Positions 23,223 through 36,780 of a DNA stretch of 64,000 bases are shown here, piece by piece. The first letter of the stretch is position 1. Each line of letters starts with the position of its first letter. Origin of the DNA: Synchiropus splendidus (Eukaryota; Chordata; Actinopteri; Syngnathiformes; Callionymidae). Below the pieces are notes generated by a model, which was given only the letters and a program-made list of their open reading frames with translations, ran no database searches and was not told the origin of the DNA. A program made the position numbers and the translations under genes. The stretch covers positions 62,001 through 126,000 of the forward strand of contig NW_026527088.1 in the NCBI RefSeq assembly GCF_027744825.2, given 5' to 3'.

Positions 23223-24178
23223 GTCTGAAGTGTTTTTCCAAAGTTATCAACATTTTTATGTTTGGCGTTCCTGAACCCACCTTATCTCATGCTGAAAACG
23301 TGTTTTCTGCATTGTGCCATAACTTTGCAGGGAAGCTTCAAAACATGAAATTTTCACCTCCCACTATAGCAGAAAGGGGTTTTCTAGTAGTTGCACTTCA
23401 AATCTAAGCTGTCTGAAGTGTTTTTCCAAAGTTATCAACAGTTTTATGTTTGGCGTTCCGGAATCTACCTTATCTCAGGCTGAAAACGCTTTTTACGCTT
23501 TGTGCCATAACTTTGCAGGGAAGCTTCAGAAAATGAAAATTTCACCCCCCACTATAGCAGAAAGGGTTTTTCAAGAAGTTGCACATCAAATCTAATCATT
23601 TTGAAGTGTTTTTCCAAAGTTATCAACATTTTAATGTTTGGTGTTCCGGAATCGACCTTATCTCAGCCTGAAAACGCCTTTTATGCATTGTGCCATAACT
23701 TCTCAGGGAAGCTTCAGAACATGAAATGTTCACCTCCCACTATAGCAGAAAGGGTCTTTCTAGTACTTGCACATCAAATCTAAGCTGTCTGAAGTGTTGT
23801 TCCAAAGTGATCAACATTTTTACGATTGGCGTTTTGGAACCCACCTTATCTCAGGCTGAAAACGCGTTTTCTGCATTGTGCCATAACTTCTCAGGGAAGC
23901 TTCAGAACATGAAATGTTCACCTCCCACTACAGCAGAAAGGGTCTTTCTAGTAGTTGCACATCAAATCTAAGCTGTCTGAAGTGTTTTTCCAAAGTTATC
24001 TACATTTTAATGTTTGGCGTTCCGGAATCGACCTTATCTTAGGATGAAAAATCGTTTTCTGCTTTGTCCCATAACTTTGCAGGGAAACTTCAGAACATGA
24101 AATTTTCAAGTCCCACTATTGCAAAAATGGTCTTTCTAGTACTGGCACATCAAATCTAAGCTGTCTGAAGTGTTTTTC
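23223..24178. repeat. 5-unit tandem duplication, copy 2
   Basis: Apparently perfect copy of the preceding 940 bp. Homology ends at about 24,178, where TTTTTCC of copy 1 is replaced by TTTTTCG. Lack of any seen substitution makes this among the youngest events in the window, unless it is an assembly duplication. Confidence 0.96.
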
Positions 24179-25004
24179 GAAAGTTATTAACATTTTTATG
24201 TTTGGCGTTCCAGAATCGACCTTATCTAAGGCTGAAAATGCGATGTCTGCATTGTGCCATAACTTGGCATGGAAGCTTCCGAACATGAAATGGTCACCTC
24301 CCACTATAACAGAAAGGGTCTTTCGAGTAGATGCACATCAAATCTAAGCTGTCTGAAGTGTTGTTCCAAAGTGATCAACATTTTTACGTTTGGCGTTTCG
24401 GAACCCACCTTATCTCAGGCTGAAAACGCGTTTTCTGCATTGTGCCATAACTTCTCAGGGAAGCTTCAGAACGTGAAATGTTCACCTCCCACTATTGCAG
24501 AAAGGGTCTTTCTAGAAGTTGCACATCAAATCTAAGCTGTCTGAAGTGTTTTTCCAAAGTTATCAACATTTTTATGTTTGGCGTTCCGGAATCGACCTTA
24601 TCTCAGGATGAAAAATCGTTTTCTGCATTGTCCCATAACTTTCCAGGGAAGCTTCAGAACATGAAATTTTGACCTCCCACTATAGCAGAAAGGGTCTTTC
24701 AAGTAGTTGCACATCAAATCTAAGCTGTCTGAAGTGTTTTTCGAAAGTTATCAACATTTTTATGTTTGGCGTTCCGGAACCCACCTTATCTCAAGCTGAA
24801 AACGTGTTTTCTGCATTGTGCTATAACTTTTCAGGGAAGCTTCAGAACATGAAATTTTGACCTCCCACTATAGCAGAAAGGGTCTTTCTAGTAGTTGCTC
24901 ATCAAATCTAAGCTGTCTGATGTGTTTTTCCAAAGTTATCAACATTGTTATGTATGGCGTTCCAGAATCGACCTTTTCTCAGGCTGAAAACGCGTTTTAC
25001 GCAT
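24179..25004. repeat. Group B linker monomers
   Basis: About four units with group B hallmarks: TTACGTTTGGCG, TTCTCAGGG, GATGAAAAATCG and TTTGACCTCC. Parts resemble the 25.4-25.8 kb units (CAGAACGTGAAATGTTC at about 24,466 and 25,594), so the large repeat may once have extended leftward. Confidence 0.8.
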
Positions 25005-28000
25005 TGTGCCATAACTTTGCAGGGAACCTTTAGAACATGAAATTTTCACCTCCCACTATAGCAGAATGGGTCTTTCTAGTAGTTGCACATCAAATCTAAG
25101 ATGTCTGAAGTGTTATTCCAAAGTGATCAACATTTTTACGTTTTGCGTTTCGGAACCCATTTAATCTCAGGCTGGAAACGCGTTTTCTGCATTGTGCCAT
25201 AACTTCTCAGGGAAGCTTCAGAACATGAAAAGTTCACCTCCCACTATAGCAGAAAGGGTCTTTCTAGTACTTGCACATCATATCTAAGCTGTCTGAAGTG
25301 TTGTTCCAAAGTGATCAACATTTTTACGTTTGGCGTTTTGGAACCCACCTTATCTCAGGCTGAAAACGCGTTTTCTGCATTGTGCCTTAACTTCTCAGGG
25401 AAGCTTCAGAACATGAAATGTTCACCTCCCACTACAGCAGAAAGGGTCTTTCTAGTAGTTGCACATCAAATCTAAGCCGTCTGAAGTGTTTTTCCAAAGT
25501 TATCAACATTTTAATGTTTGGCGTTCCGGAATCGACCTTTTCTCAGGCTGAAAACGCTTTTTCTGCATTGTGCCATAACTTCTCAGGGAAGCTTCAGAAC
25601 GTGAAATGTTCACCTCCCACTATTGCAGAAAGGGTCTTTCTAGAAGTTGCACATCAAATCTAAGCTGTCTGAAGTGTTTTTCCAAAGTTATCAACATTTT
25701 TATGTTTGGCGTTACAGAATCGACCTTATCTCAGGATGAAAAATTGTTTTCTGCATTGTCCCATAACTTTCCAGGGAAGCTTCAGAACATGAAATTTTGA
25801 CCTAACACTATAGCAGAAAGGGTCTTTCTAGTAGTTGCACATCAAATCTAAGCTGTCTGAAGTGGTTTTCCAAAGTTATCAACATTTTTATGTTTAGCGT
25901 TCCGTAATCGACCTTATCTCAGGCTGAAAACGCGTTTTACGCATTGTGCCATAACTTCTCAGTGAAGCTTCAGAAAATGAAATGTTCACCTCCCACTATA
26001 GCAGAAAGGGTCTTTCTAGTAGTTGCAGATCAAATCTAAGCTGTCTAAAGTGTTTTTCCAAAGTTATCAACATTTTTATGTTTGGCGTTCCGGAATCGAC
26101 CTTATCTCAGGATGAAAAATCGTTTTCTGCATTGTCCCATAACTTTCCAGGGAAGCTTCAGAACATTAAATTTTGACCTCCCACTATAGCAGAAAGGGTC
26201 TTTCTAGTCGTTGCACATCAAATCTAAGCTGTCTGAAGTGTTTTTCGAAAGTTATCAACATTTTTATGTTTGGCGTTCCGGAACCCACCTTATCTCAAGC
26301 TGAAAACGTGTTTTCTGCATTGTGCCATAACTTTGCAGGGAAGCTTCAGAAAATGAAATGTTCACCTCCCACTATAGCAGAAAGGGTCTTTCTCGTAGTT
26401 GCACATCAAATCTAAGCTGTCTGAAGTGTTGTTCCAAAGTTATCAACATTTTTATGTTTGGAGTTCCAGAATCGACCTTATCTCAGCCTGAAAACGTGTT
26501 TTACGCATTGTGCCATAACTTTGCAGGGAAGCTTCAGAAAATGAAATTTTCACCTCCCACTATAGCAGAAAGGGTCTTTCTAGTAGTTGCACATCAAATC
26601 TAAGCTGTCTGAAGTGTTGTTCCAAAGTTATCAACATTTTTACGCTTGGCGTTCCGGAACCCACCTTATCTCAGGCTGAAAACGCGTTTTCTGCATTGTG
26701 CCATAACTTCTCAGGGAAGCTTCAGAACATGAAATGTTCACCTCCCACTATAGCAGAAAGGGTCTTTCTAGTAGTTGCACATCAAATCTTAGCTGTCTGA
26801 AGTGTTTTTCGAAAGTTATCAACATTTTTATGTTTGGCGTTCCAGAATCGACCTTATCTCATGCTGAAAACGCGTTGTCTGCATTGTGCCATAACTTTGC
26901 ATGGAAGCTTCCGAACATGAAATTTTAACCTACCACTATAGCAGAAAGGGTCTTTCTAGTAGTTACACATCAAATCAAAGCTGTCAGAAGTATTGTTCCA
27001 AAGTTATCAACATTTTTACGCTTGGCGTTCCGGAATCGACCTTATCTCAGGAAGAAAAATCGTTTTCTACATTGTCCCATAACTTTCCAGGGAAGCTTCA
27101 GAACATGAAATTTTGACCTCCCACTATAGCAGAAAGGGTCTTTCTAGTCGTTGCACATCAAATCTAAGCTGTCTGAAGTGTTGTTCCAAAGTTATCAACA
27201 TTTTTATGTATGGCGTTCCGGAATCGACCTCATCTCAGGCTGAAAACGCGTTGTCTGCATTGTGCCATAACTTTGCATGGAAGCTTCAGAACATGAAATT
27301 TTATCCTCCCACTATTGCAGAAAGGGTCTTTCTAGCAGTTGCACATCAAATCTAAGCTGTCTGAAGTGTTGTTCCAAAGTTATCAACATTTTTACGTTTG
27401 GCGTTTCGGAACCCACCTTATCTCAGGCTGAAAACTCGATTTCTACATTGTGCCATAACTTTCCAGGGAAGTTTCAGAACATGAAATTTTGACCTCCCAC
27501 TATAGCAGAAAGGGTATTTCTAGTAGTTGCACATCAAATCTAAGCTGTCTGAAGTGTTGTTCCAAAGTTATCAACATTTTTTCGCTTGGCGTTCCGGAAC
27601 CCACCTTATCTCAGGCTGAAAACGCGTTTTCTGCATTGTGCCATAACTTCTCAGGGAAGCTTCAGAACATGAAATGTTCACCTCCCACTAAAGCAGAAAG
27701 GGTCTTTCTGGTACTTGCACATCAAATCTAAGCTGTCTGAAGTGTTTTTCCAAAGTTATCAACATTTTAATGTTTGGCGTTCCGGAATCGACCTTATCTC
27801 AGGCTGAAAACGCGTTTTACGCATTGTGCCATAACTTTGCAGGGAACCTTTAGAACATGAAATTTTCACCTCCCACTATAGCAGAAAGGGTCTTTCTAGT
27901 AGTTGCACATCAAATCTAAGCTGTCTGAAGTGTTATTCCAAAGTGATCAACATTTTTACGTTTTGCGTTTCGGAACCCACCTTATCTCAGGCTGAAAACG

Positions 28001-28200
28001 CGTTTTCTGCATTGTGCCATAACTTCTCAGGGAAGCTTCAGAACAAGAAATGTTCACCTCACACTATAGCAGAAAGGGTCTTTCGAGTAGTTGCACATCA
28101 AATCTAAGCTGTTTGAAGTGTTTTTCCAAAGTTATCAACATTTTTATGTTTGGCGTTCCGGAATCAACCTTATCTCAGGCTGAAAACGCATTTTCTGCAT
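25005..28200. repeat. 17-unit higher-order repeat, copy 1 (about 3,196 bp)
   Basis: The anchor GAATGGG at 25,064 recurs at 28,260, 3,196 bp or 17 units later. Diagnostic units in order: GGAACCCATTTAATC with CTGGAAACG, GAAAAGTTCACC, TGTGCCTTAAC, CAGAACGTG, GTTACAGAATCG, GACCTAACAC, GTTTAGCGTTCCGTAATC, GCTTGGCG, CAGAAGTATTG with CAGGAAGAAAAATCG, TATGTATGGCG, AACTCGATTTC and TTTTTTCGCTTGG. All are group B. Confidence 0.93.
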
Positions 28201-31200
28201 TGTGCCATAACTTTGCAGGGAACCTTTAGAACATGAAATTTTCACCTCCCACTATAGCAGAATGGGTCTTTCTAGTAGTTGCACATCAAATCTAAGATGT
28301 CTGAAGTGTTATTCCAAAGTGATCAACATTTTTACGTTTTGCGTTTCGGAACCCATTTAATCTCAGGCTGGAAACGCGTTTTCTGCATTGTGCCATAACT
28401 TCTCAGGGAAGCTTCAGAACATGAAAAGTTCACCTCCCACTATAGCAGAAAGGGTCTTTCTAGTACTTGCACATCATATCTAAGCTGTCTGAAGTGTTGT
28501 TCCAAAGTGATCAACATTTTTACGTTTGGCGTTTTGGAACCCACCTTATCTCAGGCTGAAAACGCGTTTTCTGCATTGTGCCTTAACTTCTCAGGGAAGC
28601 TTCAGAACATGAAATGTTCACCTCCCACTACAGCAGAAAGGGTCTTTCTAGTAGTTGCACATCAAATCTAAGCCGTCTGAAGTGTTTTTCCAAAGTTATC
28701 AACATTTTAATGTTTGGCGTTCCGGAATCGACCTTTTCTGCGGCTGAAAACGCTTTTTCTGCATTGTGCCATAACTTCTCAGGGAAGCTTCAGAACGTGA
28801 AATGTTCACCTCCCACTATTGCAGAAAGGGTCTTTCTAGAAGTTGCACATCAAATCTAAGCTGTCTGAAGTGTTTTTCCAAAGTTATCAACATTTTTATG
28901 TTTGGCGTTACAGAATCGACCTTATCTCAGGATGAAAAATTGTTTTCTGCATTGTCCCATAACTTTCCAGGGAAGCTTCAGAACATGAAATTTTGACCTA
29001 ACACTATAGCAGAAAGGGTCTTTCTAGTAGTTGCACATCAAATCTAAGCTGTCTGAAGTGGTTTTCCAAAGTTATCAACATTTTTATGTTTAGCGTTCCG
29101 TAATCGACCTTATCTCAGGCTGAAAACGCGTTTTACGCATTGTGCCATAACTTCTCAGTGAAGCTTCAGAAAATGAAATGTTCACCTCCCACTATAGCAG
29201 AAAGGGTCTTTCTAGTAGTTGCAGATCAAATCTAAGCTGTCTAAAGTGTTTTTCCAAAGTTATCAACATTTTTATGTTTGGCGTTCCGGAATCGACCTTA
29301 TCTCAGGATGAAAAATCGTTTTCTGCATTGTCCCATAACTTTCCAGGGAAGCTTCAGAACATTAAATTTTGACCTCCCACTATAGCAGAAAGGGTCTTTC
29401 TAGTAGTTGCACATCAAATCTAAGCTGTCTGAAGTGTTTTTCGAAAGTTATCAACATTTTTATGTTTGGCGTTCCGGAACCCACCTTATCTCAAGCTGAA
29501 AACGTGTTTTCTGCATTGTGCCATAACTTTGTAGGGAAGCTTCAGAAAATGAAATGTTCACCTCCCACTATAGCAGAAAGGGTCTTTCTAGTAGTTGCAC
29601 ATCAAATCTAAGCTGTCTGATGTGTTTTTCGAAAGTTATCAACATTTTTATGTTTGGCGTTCCAGAATCGACCTTATCTCAGGCTGAAAACGCGTTGTCT
29701 GCAATGTGCCATAACTTTGCATGGAAGCTTCAGAAAATGAAATTTTAACCTACCACTATAGCAGAAAGAGTCTTTCTAGTAGTTGCACATCAAATCTAAG
29801 CTGTCTGAAGTGTTTTTCGAAAGTTATCAACATTTTTATGTTTGGCGTTCCAGAATCGACCTTATCTCAGGCTGAAAACGCGTTGTCTGCATTGTGCCAT
29901 AACTTTGCAGGGAAGCTTCAGAAAATGAAATGTTCACCTCCCACTATAGCAGAAAGGGTCTTTCTCGTAGTTGCACATCAAATCTAAGCTGTCTGAAGTG
30001 TTGTTCCAAAGTTATCAACATTTTTATGTTTGGAGTTCCAGAATCGACCTTATCTCAGCCTGAAAACGTGTTTTACGCATTGTGCCATAACTTTGCAGGG
30101 AAGCTTCAGAAAATGAAATTTTCACCTCCCACTATAGCAGAAAGGGTCTTTCTAGTAGTTGCACATCAAATCTAAGCTGTCTGAAGTGTTGTTCCAAAGT
30201 TATCAACATTTTTATGTTTGGCGTTCCAGAATCGACCTTATCTCATGCTGAAAACGCGTTGTCTTCATTGTGCCATAACTTTGCATGGAAGCTTCCGAAC
30301 ATGAAATTTTAACCTACCACTATAGCAGAAAGGGTCTTTCTAGTAGTTACACATCAAATCAAAGCTGTCAGAAGTATTGTTCCAAAGTTATCAACATTTT
30401 TACGCTTGGCGTTCCGGAATCGACCTTATCTCAGGAAGAAAAATCGTTTTCTACATTGTCCCATAACTTTCCAGGGAAGCTTCAGAACATGAAATTTTGA
30501 CCTCCCACTATAGCAGAAAGGGTCTTTCTAGTCGTTGCACATCAAATCTAAGCTGTCTGAAGTGTTGTTCCAAAGTTATCAACATTTTTATGTATGGCGT
30601 TCCGGAATCGACCTCATCTCAGGCTGAAAACGCGTTGTCTGCATTGTGCCATAACTTTGCATGGAAGCTTCAGAACATGAAATTTTATCCTCCCACTATT
30701 GCAGAAAGGGTCTTTCTAGCAGTTGCACATCAAATCTAAGCTGTCTGAAGTGTTGTTCCAAAGTTATCAACATTTTTACGTTTGGCGTTTCGGAACCCAC
30801 CTTATCTCAGGCTGAAAACTCGATTTCTACATTGTGCCATAACTTTCCAGGGAAGTTTCAGAACATGAAATTTTGACCTCCCACTATAGCAGAAAGGGTA
30901 TTTCTAGTAGTTGCACATCAAATCTAAGCTGTCTGAAGTGTTGTTCCAAAGTTATCAACATTTTTTCGCTTGGCGTTCCGGAACCCACCTTATCTCAGGC
31001 TGAAAACGCGTTTTCTGCATTGTGCCATAACTTCTCAGGGAAGCTTCAGAACATGAAATGTTCACCTCCCACTATAGCAGAAAGGGTCTTTCTGGTACTT
31101 GCACATCAAATCTAAGCTGTCTGAAGTGTTTTTCCAAAGTTATCAACATTTTAATGTTTGGCGTTCCGGAATCGACCGTATCTCAGGCTGAAAACGCGTT

Positions 31201-31640
31201 TTACGCATTGTGCCATAACTTTGCAGGGAACCTTTAGAACATGAAATTTTCACCTCCCACTATAGCAGAAAGGGTCTTTCTAGTAGTTGCACATCAAATC
31301 TAAGCTGTCTGAAGTGTTATTCCAAAGTGATCAACATTTTTACGTTTTGCGTTTCGGAACCCACCTTATCTCAGGCTGAAAACGCGTTTTCTGCATTGTG
31401 CCATAACTTCTCAGGGAAGCTTCAGAACAAGAAATGTTCACCTCACACTATAGCAGAAAGGGTCTTTCGAGTAGTTGCACATCAAATCTAAGCTGTTTGA
31501 AGTGTTTTTCCAAAGTTATCAACATTTTTATGTTTGGCGTTCCGGAATCAACCTTATCTCAGGCTGAAAACGCATTTTCTGCATTGTGCCATAACTTTGC
31601 AAGGAAGCTTCAGAACATGAAATTTTCACCTCCCACTATC
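28201..31640. repeat. Higher-order repeat copy 2 (about 18 units)
   Basis: Follows copy 1 unit by unit at an offset of 3,196 bp. About two extra units near 29,554-29,930 raise the offset to 3,572 bp. One unit is then lost at about 30,200, leaving an offset of 3,384 bp (anchor TTTCGAGTAG at 28,081 and 31,465). A small local difference is TTCTGCGGCTG near 28,740 against TTCTCAGGCTG in copy 1. Confidence 0.93.
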
Positions 31641-33235
31641 GCAGAAAGGGTCTTTCTAGTAGTTGCACATCAAATCAAAGCTGTCAGAAGTATTGTTCCA
31701 AAGTTATCAACATTTTTACGCTTGTCGTTCCGGAATCGACCTTATCTCAGGAAGAAAAATCGTTTTCTACATTGTCCCATAACTTTCCAGGGAAGCTTCA
31801 GAACATGAAATTTTCACCTCCCACTATAGCAGAAAGGGTCTTTCTAGTCGTTGCACATCAAATCTAAGCTGTCTGAAGTGTTGTTCCAAAGTTATCAACA
31901 TTTTTATGTATGGCGTTCCGGAATCGACCTTATCTCAGGCTGAAAACGCGTTGTCTGCATTGTGCCATAACTTTGCATGGAAGCTTCAGAACATGAAATT
32001 TTATCCTCCCACTATTGCAGAAAGGGTCTTTCTAGTAGTTGCACATCAAATCTAAGCTGTCTGAAGTGTTGTTCCAAAGTTATCAACATTTTTACGTTTG
32101 GCGTTTCGGAACCCACCTTATCTCAGGCTGAAAACTCGATTTCTGCATTGTGCCATAACTTTGCAGGGATGCTTCAGAACATGAAATTTTCACCTCCCAC
32201 TCTAGCAGAAAGGGTCTTTCTAGTAGTTGCACATCAAATCGAAGCTGTCCGAAGTGTTTTTCGAAAGTTATCAACATTTTTATGTTTGGCGTTCCGGAAT
32301 CGACTTTATGTCAGGATGAAAAATCGTTTTCTGCATTGTCCCATAACTTTCCAGGGAAGTTTCAGAACATGAAATTTTGACCTCCCACTATAGCAGAAAG
32401 GGTATTTCTAGTAGTTGCACATCAAATCTAAGCTGTCTGAAGTGTTTTTCGAATGTTATCAACATTTTTATGTTTGGCGTTCCAGAATCGACTTTATCTC
32501 AGGCTGAAAACGCGTTGTCTGCATTGTGCCATAACTTTGAAGGAAAGCTTCAGAACATGAAAGTTTCAACTCCCTCTATAGCAGAAAGGGTCTTTCTAGT
32601 AGTTGCACATCAAATCTAAGCTGTCTGAAGTGTTGTTCCAAAGTTATCAACATTTTTTCGCTTGGCGTTCCGGAACCCACCTTATCTCAGGCTGAAAACG
32701 CGTTTTCTGCATTGTGCCATAACTTCTCAGGGAAGCTTCAGAAAATGAAATTTTCACCTCCCACTATAGCAAAAAGGGTCTTTCTAGTAGTTGCACATCA
32801 AATCTAAGCTGTCTGAAGTGTTTTTCCAAAGTTATCAACATTTTAATGTTTGACGTTCCGGAATCGACCTTATCTCAGCCTAAAAACGCGTTTTACGCAT
32901 TGTGCCATAACTTCTCAGGGAAGCTTCAGAACATGAAATGTTCACCTCCCACTTTAGCAGAAAGGGTCTTTCTGGTAGTTGCACATCAAATCTAAGCTGT
33001 CTGAAGTGTTATTCCAAAGTGATCAACATTTTTACGTTTTGCGTTTCGGAACCCACCTTATCTCAGGCTGAAAACGCGTTTTCTGCATTGTGCCATAATT
33101 CTCAGGGAAGCATCAGAACATGAAATGTTCACCTCCCACTATAGCAGAAAGGGTCTTTCTAGTAGTTGCACATCAAATCTAAGCTGTCTGAAGTGTTTTT
33201 CCAAAGTTATCAACATTTTTATGTTTGGCGTTCCG
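31641..33235. repeat. Shortened copy 3 of the large group B repeat
   Basis: 31,680-32,150 matches 30,360-30,840 at an offset of 1,316 bp (CAGAAGTATTG, TATGTATGGCG, AACTCGATTTC). It then departs into units marked CACTCTAGC, AAATCGAAGCTG and GACTTTATGTCAGGATG. Together this makes an 8-unit block that is partly repeated 1,503 bp later. Confidence 0.87.
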
Positions 33236-34000
33236 GAATCGACCTTATCTCAGGAAGAAAAATCGTTTTCTACATTGTCCCATAACTGTCCAGGGAAGCT
33301 TCAGAACATGAAATTTTGACCTCCCACTATAGCAGAAAGGGTATTTCTAGTCGTTGCACATCAAATCTAAGCTGTCTGAAGTGTTGTTCCAAAGTTATCA
33401 ACATTTTTATGTATGGCGTTCCGGAATCGACCTTATCTCAGGCTGAAAACGCGTTGTCTGCATTGTGCCATAACTTTGCATGGAAGCTTCAGAACATGAA
33501 ATTTTATCCTCCCACTATTGCAGAAAGGGTCTTTCTAGTAGTTGCACATCAAATCTAAGCTGTCTGAAGTGTTGTTCCAAAGTTATCAACATTTTTACGT
33601 TTGGCGTTTCGGAACCCACCTTATCTCAGGCTGAAAACTCGATTTCTGCATTGTGACATAACTTTGCAGGGATACTTCAGAACATGAAATTTTCACCTCC
33701 CACTCTAGCAGAAAGGGTCTTTCTAGTAGTTGCACATCAAATCGAAGCTGCCCGAAGTGTTTTTCGAAAGTTATCAACATTTTTATGTTTGGCGTTCCGG
33801 AATCGACTTTATGTCAGGATGAAAAATCGTTTTCTGCATTGTCCCATAACTTTCCAGCGAAGTTTCAGAACATGAAATTTTATCCTCCCACTATTGCAGA
33901 AAGGGTCTTTCTAGTAGTTGCACATCAAATCTAAGCTGTCTGAAGTGTTGTTCCAAAGTTATCAACATTTTTTCGCTTGGCGTTCCGGAACCCACCTTAT
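33236..34000. repeat. Shortened copy 4 of the large group B repeat
   Basis: Matches copy 3 at an offset of 1,503 bp (8 units minus 1 bp): CACTCTAGC at 32,199 and 33,702, GACTTTATGTCAGGATG, and AACTCGATTTC. One 2-bp loss (CATAATTCTCAGGG near 33,096) lies just upstream. Confidence 0.86.
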
Positions 34001-35640
34001 CTCAAGCTGAAAACGCGTTTTCTGCATTGTGCCATAACTTCTCAGGGAAGCTTCAGAACATGAAATGTTCACCTCACACTATAGCAGAAAGGGTCTTTCT
34101 AGTAGTTGCGCATCAGATCTAAGCTGTCCGAAGTGTTTTTCGAAAGTTATCAACATTTTTATGTTTGGCGTTCCGGAATCGACCTTATCTCAGGCTGAAA
34201 ACGCTTTTTAAGCTTTGTGCCATAACTTTGCAGGGAAGCTTCAGAAAATGAAATTTTCACCTCCCACTATAGCAGAAAGGGTTTTTCTAGTAGTTGCACA
34301 TCAAATCTAAGCTGTCTGAAGTGTTGTTCCAAAGTTATCAACATTTTTACGCTTGGCGTTCCGCAACCCACCTTATCTCAGGCTGAAAACGCGTTTTCTG
34401 CATTGTGCCATAACTTCTCAGGGAAGCTTCAGAACATGAAATGTTCACCTCCCACTATAGCAGAAAGGGTCTTTCTAGTAGTTGCACATCAGATCTAAGC
34501 TGTCCGAAGTTTTTTCGAAAGTTATCAACATTTTTATGTTTGGCGTTCCAGAATCGACCTTATCTCAGGCTGAAAACGCGTTGTCTGAATTGTGCCATAA
34601 CTTTGCATGGAAGCTTCAGAAAATGAAATTTTCACCTCCCACTATAGCAGAAAGGGTCTTTCTAGTAGTTGCACATCAAATCTAAGCTGTCTGAAGTGTT
34701 GTTCCAAAGTTATCAACATTTTTACGCTTGGCGTTCCGGAACCCACCTTATCTCAGGCTGAAAACGTGTTTTCTGCATTGTGCCATAACTTCTCAGGGAG
34801 GCTTCAGAACATGAAATGTTCACCTCCCACTGTAGCAGAAAGGGTCTTTCTAGTAGTTGCACATCAAATCTAAGCTGTCTGAATTGTTTTTCGAAAGTTA
34901 TCAACATTTTTATGTTTGGCGTTCCAGAATCGACCTTATCTCAGGCTGAAAACGCGTTGTCTGCATTGTGCCATAACTTTGCATGGAAGCTTCCGAACAT
35001 GAAATTTTAACCTACCACTATAGCAGAAAGGGTCTTTCTAGTAGTTGCACATCAAATCTAAGCAGTCTGATGTGTTTTTCCAAAGTTACCAACATTGTTA
35101 TGAATGCCGTTCCGGAATCGACCTTATCTCAGGCTGAAAACGCGTTTTACGCATTGTGCCATAACTTTGCAGGGAACCTTTAGAACATGAAATTTTCACC
35201 TCCCACTAAAGCAGAAAGGGTCTTTCTAGTAGTTGCGCATCAGATCTAAGCTGTCCGAAGTGTTTTTCGAAAGTTATCAACATTTTTATGTTTGGCGTTC
35301 CGGAATCGACCTAATCTCAGGCTGAAAACGCGTTTTACGCATTGTGCCATAACATTGCAGGGATGCTTCAGAAAATGAAATTTTCACCTCCCACTATAGC
35401 AAAAAGGGTCTTTCTAGTAGTTGCACATCAAATCTAAGCTGTCTGAAGTGTTTTTCCGAAGTTATCAACATTTTAATGTTTGACGTTCCGGAATCGACCT
35501 TATCTCAGCCTAAAAACACGTTTTACGCATTGTGCCATAACTTCTCAGGGAAGCTTCAGAACATGAAATGTTCACCTCCCACTATAGCAGAAAGGGTCTT
35601 TCTAGTAGTTGCACATCAAAGCTTAGCTGTCTGAAGTGTT
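34001..35640. repeat. Group B monomers, right edge of the domain
   Basis: About nine units with GCTTGGCG, TTCTCAGGG, GAAATGTTCACC and CAGAAAATG. The GAATCGACC units with GTTTGACG at about 32,849 and 35,480 are alike. Group B hallmarks stop at about 35.6 kb. Confidence 0.82.
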
Positions 35641-36130
35641 TTTCCAAAGTTATCAACATTTTTATGTTTTGCGTTCCGGAATCGACCTTATCTCAGACTG
35701 AAAACGCGTTTTCTGCATTGTGATATAACTTTGCAGGGAAGCTTCAGAACATGAAATTTTAACCTGCCACTATAGCAGAAAGGGTCTTTCTAGTAGTTGC
35801 ACATCGAATCTAAGCTGTCTGAAGTGTTTTTCCAAAATTATCAACACTTTTATGTTTGGCATTCCGGAATCGACCTTATCTCAGGCTGAAAACGCGTTTT
35901 ACGCATGGTGCCATAACTTTGCAAGGAAGCTTCAGAACATTAATTTTTCACCTCCCACAATGGCAGAAAGGGTCTTTCTAGTAGTTGCACATCAAATCTA
36001 AGCTGTCTGAAGTGTTTTTCCAAAATTATCAACAGTTTTATGTTTGGCATTCCGGAATCGACCTTATCTCAGGCTGTAAACGCGTTTTACGCATGGTGCC
36101 ATAACTTTGCAGGGAAGCTTCAGAACATCG
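35641..36130. repeat. Group A monomers after the domain switch
   Basis: Two to three units. The pair with AAAATTATCAACA, GGCATTCCGG and CGCATGGTGCC (about 35,835 and 36,023) is a one-unit duplication. Confidence 0.8.
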
Positions 36131-36780
36131 AATTTTCACCTCCCACAATAGCAGAAACGGTCTTTCGAGTAGTTGCACATCACAGCTAAGCTGTCTGAAG
36201 TGTTTTTCCAAAGTTATCTACATTTTTATGTTTGGCGTTCCGGAATCGACCTTATGTCAGGCTGAAAACGTTTTTTCTGCATTGTGCCATAACTTTGCAG
36301 GGAAGCTTCAGAACATGAAATTTTCACATCCGACAATAGCAGAAAGGGTCTTTCTCGTAGTTGCACATCACAGCTAAGCTGTCTGAAGTGTTTTTCCAAA
36401 GTTATCTACATTTTTATGTTTGGCGTTCCGGAATCGACCTTATGTCAGGCTGAAAACGTTTTTTCTGCATTGTGCCATAACTTTGCAGGGAAGCTTCAGA
36501 ACATGAAATTTTCACCTCCCACAATAGCAGAAACGGTCTTCCGAGTAGTTGCACATCACATCTAAGCTGTCTGAAGTGTTTTTCCAAAGTTATCTACATT
36601 TTTATGTTTGGCGTTCCGGAATCGACCTTATCTCAGGCTGAAAACGTTTTTTCTGCATTGTGCCATAACTTTGCAGGGAAGCTTCAGAACATGAAATTTT
36701 CACATCCGACAATAGCAGAAAGGGTCTTTCTCGTAGTTGCACATTAAAGCTAAGCTGTCTGAAGTGTTTTTCCAAACTTA
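36131..36780. repeat. 2-unit (376-bp) repeat, nearly two copies
   Basis: ACAATAGCAGAAACGG occurs near 36,145 and 36,521, and CACATCCGACAATAGC near 36,325 and 36,701. Both spacings are 376 bp. All units carry AACGTTTTTTCTGC, where the usual CGCG is lost. Confidence 0.88.
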
